Positions 1 to 4,735 of a stretch of DNA of 5,470 nt are shown here, in pieces (position 1 is the stretch's first letter; each line of letters begins with the position of its first letter). The DNA lies in NCBI GenBank assembly GCA_002403895.1, contig DHIQ01000078.1:464-5933 (forward strand). Reading direction: 5' to 3'. The translations under genes were made by a program, and so were the position numbers. The notes below the pieces were generated by a model, which was not told the DNA's origin, ran no database searches, and saw only the letters and a list, made by a program, of their open reading frames with translations. The stretch comes from Candidatus Neomicrothrix sp. UBA4742. Lineage in GTDB: Bacteria > Actinomycetota > Acidimicrobiia > Acidimicrobiales > Acidimicrobilacustridaceae.

Positions 1-335
1 TAGGTCGTGCGGTGGCCGGCGATGTAGACCAGCTGCTCGGGGAAGAGCCGGATGTTGAGGGTGTGCAGCACCCGGCCGCTACAAGGGGCGGCGAAGTAGA
101 GCTCCAGGTGGCGGGCGGTGTTCCAGGCGAACGTGGCCACCCGGCCGTCGGCGGAAATGCCGAGGTCGTCCAGCGCGCCGCCCAGGCGCCGGGCACGGGC
201 GGCCCATTCGCCGTAGGACTCCCGCTCGATGCCGGTGGCGGTGGCGGTCACGACCTCCTTCTTGGCGAAGATCGTCTCCGCCCGATTGAAGTAGTGGTCG
301 AGCGTGAGCGGCCGGTCCTGCATGAGCCCCTGCAT
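1..335 (-). CDS. Acyl-CoA synthetase (AMP-binding family), N-terminal part, cut by the window edge
   Basis: Predicted to activate a fatty or other carboxylic acid to its acyl-CoA through an acyl-adenylate, in the cytoplasm. About 111 residues are visible. They begin MQGLMQDRPLTLDHYF, continue through a stretch with TATGIERESYGEWAARA, then RVATFAWNTARHLELYFAA, and reach PCSGRVLHTLNIRLFPEQL. This order is characteristic of the N-terminal subdomain of actinobacterial FadD-type ligases (family knowledge). The P-loop and other adenylation motifs lie outside the window, so activity and chain length cannot be judged. The ATG at 335 follows a G-rich stretch (CGGGGGAA) that may serve as ribosome binding site; an ATG four codons inside is less likely because the GLMQD start is typical. 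The gene is divergent from the DedA-like gene. The last visible residues read AGHRTT, where relatives usually have a His-Ala-Glu-Asp-like sequence, so a frame change near the edge is possible. Confidence 0.85.
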   Translation of the reverse strand, partial: MQGLMQDRPLTLDHYFNRAETIFAKKEVVTATATGIERESYGEWAARARRLGGALDDLGISADGRVATFAWNTARHLELYFAAPCSGRVLHTLNIRLFPEQLVYIAGHRTT

Positions 336-372
336 GGTGGTTCCCCCGAGAGTCGAATGATGGACCGCTCGA

Positions 373-378
373 ATCGTA
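373..378 (-). promoter_or_regulatory. Possible -10 box (TACGAT) for the acyl-CoA synthetase gene
   Basis: On the minus strand TACGAT fits the TANNNT pattern of actinobacterial -10 boxes. It would place a transcription start near 366 and a leader of about 30 bases before the ATG at 335. No convincing -35 hexamer is seen 16-18 bases upstream, so this is a weak call based on one short motif in the only plausible promoter space for this gene. Confidence 0.25.
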
Positions 379-434
379 GGCCACCGACTGCGTTCGGGGC
401 CTGGCGTCGGCGCCGGGAGGCGGACGGCGATCGT

Positions 435-440
435 GGAAGA
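435..440 (+). promoter_or_regulatory. Ribosome binding site (GGAAGA) supporting a TTG start
   Basis: GGAAGA lies 9 bases before TTG at 450, a normal Shine-Dalgarno distance. The in-frame ATG codons at 357 and 360 have no comparable site upstream and would add 31 to 32 Arg-rich residues that do not look like part of the family. This decides the start used for the DedA-like gene. Confidence 0.45.
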
Positions 441-449
441 CTCTCGGTC

Positions 450-1160
450 TTGACGGCCAGCGCCCCGCTCTCCCCACCGAATCGACCGAGCCGGCGTCGA
501 GCCGTGCTGGTGATCACCCCCATCATCGTGCTGGTGGCGTGCAGCAACCTCGGCACTGCCTTCTTCCCCACCCTGGTCACCGAACACCCCCTCCTCCTCA
601 TCGCCCTAGCCCCCACCAACCGCAACTTCGTGCTGGTCGCCAACCGGGTCGACCCCGTCAGCTTCTACCTGGTCGGCTTCCTCCGCCTATTGGCCCCCGA
701 CCCGTTCTTCTTCATCCTGGGCCGGTGGTACGGCGAGTCGGCCATCTCCTGGATGGAGCGGCGAACTCCCACGTTCGGCCAGCTGATGCGCACCCTGGAG
801 CGGTGGTTCGACAAGGCGCGGTGGCCGTTGGTCACCGCCGTGCCCAACAACCCCGTCTGCCTTCTGGCCGGGGCGGCAGGCATGTCGGTAGCGCTGTTCG
901 TCGTCCTCGACGTCGTCGGCACCGTCGGTCGGCTCGTGTTGTTGCGCATCGTCGGCGACATCTTCGCCACACCCATCGCCTGGTTCGTGAACCTGGTGGG
1001 CCAGTACCGCCTGCCGCTGTTGGCGCTCACCATCACCGTCGTGGCCGTCACCTCCATCCGCGAGTGGCGGGCGGGCACGAGCGAGATCGAACAGCTGCTC
1101 GAGCTCGAGGATGAGCTCGGCCAGCGCGACGGCGACGTCACCGACGAGCCGCTCCCCTAG
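450..1160 (+). CDS. DedA/VTT-like integral membrane protein
   Basis: A 236-residue membrane protein of the DedA/VTT (SNARE-associated) superfamily, whose members are linked to lipid scrambling or transport and membrane homeostasis. No substrate can be assigned here. After a short basic N-terminus (PSRRR at 13-17), hydrophobic segments are seen at about 19-40, 70-90, 127-150, 152-168 and 186-204. The family-like stretches are DPFFFILGRWYG (84-95), then WMERRTPTFG (101-110), and PNNPVCLLAGAAGM (132-145) followed by GTVGR (157-161). The Pro-Asn-Asn stands where classical DedA proteins have a Pro/Arg-containing motif, so this is a divergent subfamily that I recall mainly from actinobacteria. The C-terminal 28 residues are acidic and probably cytoplasmic. 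The TTG start is chosen from its ribosome binding site. The stop is 9 bases before the dehydrogenase gene, suggesting co-transcription. Confidence 0.75.
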   Translation: MTASAPLSPPNRPSRRRAVLVITPIIVLVACSNLGTAFFPTLVTEHPLLLIALAPTNRNFVLVANRVDPVSFYLVGFLRLLAPDPFFFILGRWYGESAISWMERRTPTFGQLMRTLERWFDKARWPLVTAVPNNPVCLLAGAAGMSVALFVVLDVVGTVGRLVLLRIVGDIFATPIAWFVNLVGQYRLPLLALTITVVAVTSIREWRAGTSEIEQLLELEDELGQRDGDVTDEPLP

Positions 1161-1163
1161 GGT
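1158..1163 (+). promoter_or_regulatory. TAGGGT box, possible -10 of a leaderless promoter for the SDR gene
   Basis: TAGGGT matches TANNNT and ends 6 bases before the ATG at 1170, the spacing expected if transcription starts at the A of the start codon. It includes the TAG stop codon of the DedA-like gene. The same 7-mer CTAGGGT occurs at nearly the same distance before dapB. The AGGGTG within it could instead act as an imperfect ribosome binding site. Confidence 0.35.
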
Positions 1164-1169
1164 GCCGTC

Positions 1170-1919
1170 ATGGACGGATCAGGTCGTGTCGCGGTGGTCA
1201 CCGGTGCCAGCTCAGGGATCGGCGCAGCCACCGCCCGCCATCTCTCCGATGCGGGGTTCGAGGTCGTCATCGGCGCCCGGCGGCCCGACCGCCTGGCTGA
1301 GGTGGCCGAGGTGGCCGGTGCCACCGCCATTGCGCTCGACGTGACCGACGACGGGTCGGTCGAGCGGTTCTGCTCCCAGCTCCCCGGCTGCTCGGTCCTG
1401 GTCAACAACGCCGGGGGCGCCTTCGGGCTCGAGCCCATCGAACGAGCGGACCTCGACCACTGGCGAGCGATGTACGACACCAACGTGCTGGGCACGCTGC
1501 GCATGACCCGCGCACTGCTGCCCTCGCTCGAGGAGTCGGGCAACGGCCATGTCATCGTGGTTGGCTCCATCGCGGCCTATGAGCCCTACCCGGGCGGGGC
1601 GGGGTACAACGCGGCCAAGTTCGCCGAGCGGGCCATGACCTCCGTGCTGCGCCAGGAGCTGTTGGGCCGCCCGGTGCGGGTCACGGAGGTGGACCCGGGC
1701 ATGGTCGAAACCGAGTTCAGCCTGGTGCGTTTCGGGGGTGACGTCGAGCGCGCTGCCCGGGTGTACGACGGCGTGGTTCCCCTGAGTGCCGACGACGTGG
1801 CCGAGTGCATCACGTTCGCCGCCACCCGCCCGAGCCGTGTGAACATCGACACCATGATCGTCCTCGCTCGCGACCAGGCCGGCGCCCGCCAGGTCCACCG
1901 CCGGTCCTCAGCCGACTGA
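1170..1919 (+). CDS. Short-chain dehydrogenase/reductase, YdfG-like
   Basis: A 249-residue classical SDR, predicted to be a cytoplasmic NAD(P)-dependent oxidoreductase. The Rossmann cofactor motif TGASSGIG is at 11-18; Arg37-Arg38 after the second strand favour NADP(H); Asp57-Val58 fit the adenine-contact site; the NNAG motif is at 79-82. The catalytic set is complete: Asn105, Ser133, Tyr146 and Lys150 (YNAAK). The stretch EPYPGGAGYNAAK and the later DPGMVETEFSLVRFGGD are typical of the YdfG-like group, which oxidises serine, 3-hydroxy acids and similar compounds; the actual substrate cannot be read from sequence. Length is normal for the family and the protein looks intact. It lies 9 bases after the DedA-like gene and may also have its own promoter. 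Its last 12 bases overlap the end of the convergent PH-domain gene. Confidence 0.92.
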   Translation: MDGSGRVAVVTGASSGIGAATARHLSDAGFEVVIGARRPDRLAEVAEVAGATAIALDVTDDGSVERFCSQLPGCSVLVNNAGGAFGLEPIERADLDHWRAMYDTNVLGTLRMTRALLPSLEESGNGHVIVVGSIAAYEPYPGGAGYNAAKFAERAMTSVLRQELLGRPVRVTEVDPGMVETEFSLVRFGGDVERAARVYDGVVPLSADDVAECITFAATRPSRVNIDTMIVLARDQAGARQVHRRSSAD

Positions 1920-2468
1920 CGGCCTCCGCGCCTCGATCCGCTCGATAAGCGAGCGATACCAGGACCCTGCCTGGTGGGGTCGCAGGGCGAGGCTCTTGGC
2001 GTCGGGATGCGGGAACGAGACGAGTTCGTCATCGACCCGGGCCGCGATCTGGTCTCGCCGCCCGGTGCGGTGGGGGAGAATCTCGAACCCGTCGATGTCA
2101 GCCCACGGAATGGTCCGATCACCCCAGCCCCGGATGACCAATCCCTGCGGGGTGGTGCCCGTCGAGCGGCGGTATGCCCAGATCGAAACGCCGGCTAGCG
2201 AGAGCGCCACAGCTGGCGCCACCACGCCCACCAACCAACGGTCACTGGCCAAGGCATCGCCGGTGATGACCAAGAGGACGACGGCTGCCGCCAGCTCCAG
2301 GATCAGCGTGGAGAACTGATGCGAACGCAGCACGAACTCGGAGCTGGCATCGGGCAGTTTCGGAGCCCGCACCCGCCGCAGTCGCCGGCCCGGATCGGGC
2401 GGGTCCATTGGGGCCGGGGCACTGCGACGGCCCCGGGGGGCGTCAGATCCAGGTCGGGAGCGGTCCAA
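1908..2468 (-). CDS. Small membrane protein with a PH-like domain
   Basis: A 186-residue protein of unknown role. The first 40 or so residues are rich in Pro, Arg and Asp and probably disordered. Two hydrophobic helices follow at about 54-70 and 78-98, separated by a short turn (ALASDRW), and then a soluble domain of about 85 residues containing GLVIRGWGDRTIPWADIDGF (109-128). That pattern, a strand ending in Gly-Trp-Gly followed by IPWADI, resembles the bacterial PH domain of mycobacterial CFP-6-like proteins (Pfam PH_6), which follows two transmembrane helices. I infer a membrane-anchored PH-fold protein with the domain probably facing the cytoplasm. The TTG start is 8 bases after the dapB stop, with GAGG overlapping that stop, so translation is probably coupled to dapB. 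An internal ATG at 2408 (residue 21) has no visible ribosome binding site. The 3' end overlaps the convergent SDR gene. Confidence 0.78.
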   Translation of the reverse strand: MDRSRPGSDAPRGRRSAPAPMDPPDPGRRLRRVRAPKLPDASSEFVLRSHQFSTLILELAAAVVLLVITGDALASDRWLVGVVAPAVALSLAGVSIWAYRRSTGTTPQGLVIRGWGDRTIPWADIDGFEILPHRTGRRDQIAARVDDELVSFPHPDAKSLALRPHQAGSWYRSLIERIEARRPSVG

Positions 2469-2474
2469 ATCGAG

Positions 2475-2478
2475 CCTC
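2475..2478 (-). promoter_or_regulatory. Ribosome binding site (GAGG) overlapping the dapB stop
   Basis: On the minus strand GAGG shares its G and A with the dapB TGA stop and lies 6 bases before the TTG at 2468. This supports that start for the PH-domain gene and implies that ribosomes finishing dapB can re-initiate there. Confidence 0.5.
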
Positions 2479-3262
2479 AGAGATCGAGCAGGTCATCGAG
2501 CCCGAGTGTGAGGCCTGGGTGCTCCGCCACCTTCCTCACGGCGAGGAGCACCCCCGGCATGAACGACGAGCGGTCATAGGTATCGTGGCGCAGGCTCAGC
2601 GTCTGACCAGTGGTGCCCAACAGGACCTCCTGGTGGGCCACCATCCCCCGCATGCGCACGGAGTGGATGGGGATGTGAGCCGGCCCCTTGCCACCGCGGG
2701 CCCCGGGCACGACCTCCTCGACCGTCGGGTCGGGCGCCCAGTCGGCGGAGGCCTCGGCCATGCGTTGAGCGGTGAGCATGGCCGTCCCCGAAGGAGCATC
2801 GACCTTTTGGTCGTGATGCAGCTCGATGATCTCGGCCGTCTCGAAGTAGGGGGCGGCCAACTCGGCGAAGCGCATCATGAGGATGGCGCCGATGGCGAAG
2901 TTGGGCGCGATGACACAGTTGCTGGAGGTGAAGGCGGCACGAAAGTCATCGAGATCCGCATCGGTGAAGCCGGTCGTACCGACCACGGCGTGAATCCCGT
3001 TCTCGGCCAGCCAGGCCACGTTTTCCCGGGCCGCATCGACCTGGGTGAAATCAACGGCCACCTGCACGTTGGCCGCCAGCAATGCCTCGGGACCAGGCGC
3101 CATCTGCAGATGCTCGGCAATGCCGTTGACCTGTCGCAGGTCCAGACCGGCGTGGAAGGGATCGACCGCGGCGGCCAGTTCCAGGCCGGGATCGTCCACG
3201 ACGGCCTGGCACACCGTGGTGCCCATTCGGCCGCCGGCCCCGAACACGCCTACCCGGATCAT
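2477..3262 (-). CDS. dapB: 4-hydroxy-tetrahydrodipicolinate reductase (DapB)
   Basis: Reduces 4-hydroxy-tetrahydrodipicolinate to tetrahydrodipicolinate with NAD(P)H, in the diaminopimelate/lysine pathway that supplies peptidoglycan and protein synthesis; cytoplasmic, usually a tetramer. The 261 residues match the family length. The dinucleotide motif GAGGRMG is at 8-14, VDFTQ at 70-74, and VVGTTGF at 93-99. The signature ELHHDQKVDAPSGTA (147-161) carries the catalytic His149 and Lys153 (by alignment to E. coli His159 and Lys163) and the substrate-binding SGT. The later IPIHSVRMRGMVAHQEV and the RHDTYDR segment are also typical. Asp34 follows the second strand, which suggests NADH is accepted, but this is an inference. 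The ATG at 3262 is preceded by TAGGGT 7 bases upstream; that could be a -10 box of a leaderless promoter, or its AGGG a weak ribosome binding site. It follows the M16 peptidase gene after 66 bases and precedes the PH-domain gene. Confidence 0.97.
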   Translation of the reverse strand: MIRVGVFGAGGRMGTTVCQAVVDDPGLELAAAVDPFHAGLDLRQVNGIAEHLQMAPGPEALLAANVQVAVDFTQVDAARENVAWLAENGIHAVVGTTGFTDADLDDFRAAFTSSNCVIAPNFAIGAILMMRFAELAAPYFETAEIIELHHDQKVDAPSGTAMLTAQRMAEASADWAPDPTVEEVVPGARGGKGPAHIPIHSVRMRGMVAHQEVLLGTTGQTLSLRHDTYDRSSFMPGVLLAVRKVAEHPGLTLGLDDLLDL

Positions 3263-3269
3263 GGGCCAG

Positions 3270-3275
3270 ACCCTA
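3270..3275 (-). promoter_or_regulatory. TAGGGT box, possible -10 of a leaderless promoter for dapB
   Basis: On the minus strand TAGGGT ends 7 bases before the dapB ATG. The 66-base gap from the peptidase gene is the largest in this gene block, which leaves room for an internal promoter. No clear -35 is seen at 16-18 bases. The box may equally be read as a ribosome binding site (AGGG, 8 bases from the ATG). Confidence 0.35.
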
Positions 3276-3328
3276 GCGCCGGCCAGGCCAACGGGCAGCG
3301 GGGCGAGTCACCCCCAACGAGGCCTCGC

Positions 3329-4735
3329 TCACCCCGTCGACGCCCGAGCCAGGGCGCGCTCGGTGGCGCCTACCAAGATGTGGTCGTCGGCATCGAAAGG
3401 ACCGACCACCGACAATACGTTGGGGGCGGCCAGGACCCGATGCAGCACCCGAGCCACGTCGTCGCGTGACGCGGCGCGGATCCGGGCCAGGTGGTCATCG
3501 ATCGAGATCAGCTCGTTGCGGACGGTCAGATTGGCTCCGAGACGGGCCATGCGGCTGCCACTGTCCTCGAGGCCGAGCAGGGTGGCCCCCTCCAGATAGC
3601 CGAGCGCCACATCGTGCTCGTCTTTGGTGATGCCGCCGGCCAGGATCCCGTCGATGACGGCGTCGATGACCTCGAGGAGCTCGTCCAAGCGGGCGGGCGC
3701 CGTCCCGGCGTACACCGTGTAGGCACCGGCATCGGCATAGCTCGACGGAGACGAGTACACCGTGTAGGCCAGTCCCCGCTCCTCGCGGACCTGTTGGAAC
3801 AGCCGGCTCGACATGCCTTCACCCATGACCTGGTTGGCCACCATCAGGGCGTAGCGATCAGGGTCGTGGGCATCGAGTCCTCGCCACGCCATGGCCACAT
3901 GCACCTGCTCGGTCGGCCGATGCACCACCGACAGCGGGTCGAGCCCTACCGCGGGCGCCGAGCGGAGGGGCTTGTCACCAGCCGCTTGGTCGGCCAGGCA
4001 GTTCTCGACTCGGTCGAGCACTCTGCTGTGGTCGAGGTTGCCGGCGGCGGCCACCACGATGTTGGCCGGTCGGTACCAGTGCCGGTGGAAGGCGGCGATG
4101 GCGTCTCGGTCCATGGCCGTGATGGTCTGCTCGCTCCCCAACGTCTCCGCACCCAGCCCGTGACCGGGGAAGAGGGCTTGCATGAGACGGGTGTGGACGA
4201 CGTCATCCGGGGTGTCTTCATTCATGAGGATCTCTTCGAGGATCACTTCGCGCTCGGCGTCCACCTCATGGGCCCGGAATGCCGGTGAGCTGATGACGTC
4301 GGCCAGCAGTTCCAGCCCGAAGTCGAGCTCGCTGGCCGGGAGCCGGGTGTAGTACGACGTGTGCTCGCGGGTGGTGTAGGCGTTCATCTCGCCACCCACG
4401 GCATCCACGGCCACCGCGATCTGGCGGGCACTGCGTTCGGCGGTGCCTTTGAACAGCAGGTGTTCGAGGAAGTGGGATGCACCGGCCTGCTCGCCGGGCT
4501 CGTCTCGCGAACCCACGCCCACCCAGAAACCGATCGTCACCGAGCGGGCGTCGGGCATGTGTTCGGTGACGACCCGCAGGCCTGAATCGAGCGTGGTGAG
4601 TTCGATGCCAGGCTCAGGCCCGGGCGAGGAGGCCGGTCGAGCCGGCCGGCCCCCGGAATCGGGCCCCCCGGACGGCGAGAGCCCGCCCCTGGCCGAAGCC
4701 GGGGACGGGCTCTTGCTCACTGCAGGGTCACTCAA
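3329..4735 (-). CDS. M16 family zinc metallopeptidase (processing-peptidase-like)
   Basis: A 468-residue zinc protease of the insulinase/pitrilysin family, single-chain type, similar in form to mitochondrial processing peptidase beta and to the actinobacterial PepR encoded beside pnp. The inverted zinc motif HFLEH is at 88-92 (His88, catalytic Glu91, His92); the third zinc ligand is most likely Glu168 in EREVILEE, 76 residues on. NAYTTREHTSYYT (118-130) is typical of the active N-terminal domain. The second domain contains GEGMSSRLFQQVREERGLAY (305-324), with the Arg320/Tyr324 pair that helps bind substrate in relatives. No signal peptide is seen; it is probably cytoplasmic. Its natural substrate is unknown. 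Residues 1-43 are Ser/Pro/Gly-rich and of low complexity. The TTG at 4735 overlaps the pnp stop (TTGA); GTG at 4720 is an equally possible start, and neither has a strong ribosome binding site. No start codon lies between 4720 and the conserved region. Confidence 0.93.
   Translation of the reverse strand: MSDPAVSKSPSPASARGGLSPSGGPDSGGRPARPASSPGPEPGIELTTLDSGLRVVTEHMPDARSVTIGFWVGVGSRDEPGEQAGASHFLEHLLFKGTAERSARQIAVAVDAVGGEMNAYTTREHTSYYTRLPASELDFGLELLADVISSPAFRAHEVDAEREVILEEILMNEDTPDDVVHTRLMQALFPGHGLGAETLGSEQTITAMDRDAIAAFHRHWYRPANIVVAAAGNLDHSRVLDRVENCLADQAAGDKPLRSAPAVGLDPLSVVHRPTEQVHVAMAWRGLDAHDPDRYALMVANQVMGEGMSSRLFQQVREERGLAYTVYSSPSSYADAGAYTVYAGTAPARLDELLEVIDAVIDGILAGGITKDEHDVALGYLEGATLLGLEDSGSRMARLGANLTVRNELISIDDHLARIRAASRDDVARVLHRVLAAPNVLSVVGPFDADDHILVGATERALARASTG
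4678..4713 (-). other. Strong RNA hairpin with UUCG tetraloop at the 5' end of the M16 gene
   Basis: In the transcript AGAGCCCG (4713-4706) pairs with CGGGCUCU (4685-4678). Inside it CCCC (4704-4701) pairs with GGGG (4689-4686), and then GGC pairs with GCC around a UUCG loop closed by C-G, a known extra-stable tetraloop. That makes 15 pairs, interrupted only by one unpaired base on each side (4705 and 4690). It spans codons 8-20 of the peptidase counted from the TTG start, about 20 bases after the pnp stop. No U-run follows. It may act in RNA processing, stability, attenuation or translation; its role is inferred. Confidence 0.5.

Larger units (their letters stand above)
346..447. repeat. 9-base inverted repeat framing the divergent intergenic region
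   Basis: CCGAGAGTC at 346-354 is matched exactly by its reverse complement GACTCTCGG at 439-447, with 84 bases between. Read in the direction of each gene, both arms are GACTCTCGG just upstream of the start codon: 10 bases before the ATG at 335 and 2 bases before the TTG at 450. The symmetry suggests a shared regulatory or leader element for the two divergent genes, but a chance match of this length is not excluded. Confidence 0.4.

Noticed and set aside
357..449. Upstream ATG codons (357, 360) as the start of the DedA-like gene
   Set aside because: No ribosome binding site, and the added residues are Arg-rich without family likeness; TTG at 450 has GGAAGA at 9 bases.
539..1114. Plus-strand open frame of 191 codons in another frame inside the DedA-like gene
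   Set aside because: Pro/Arg/His-rich translation without features, while the overlapping frame has membrane helices and family motifs.
3318..3327. Palindrome CGAGGCCTCG just after the peptidase stop
   Set aside because: Ten bases only, with no spacer to form a stable hairpin and no U-run; chance is likely at this G+C.
2408..3469. Long open frame on the plus strand (353 codons) opposite dapB
   Set aside because: It lies antisense to a clear dapB with all its motifs, and its translation is Gly/His/Arg-rich with no recognisable domain. Such frames are common opposite genes of this G+C.
3491..4288. Plus-strand open frame of 265 codons opposite the M16 peptidase
   Set aside because: Mirror of a gene with an intact zinc motif and conserved second domain; composition is that of an antisense frame.
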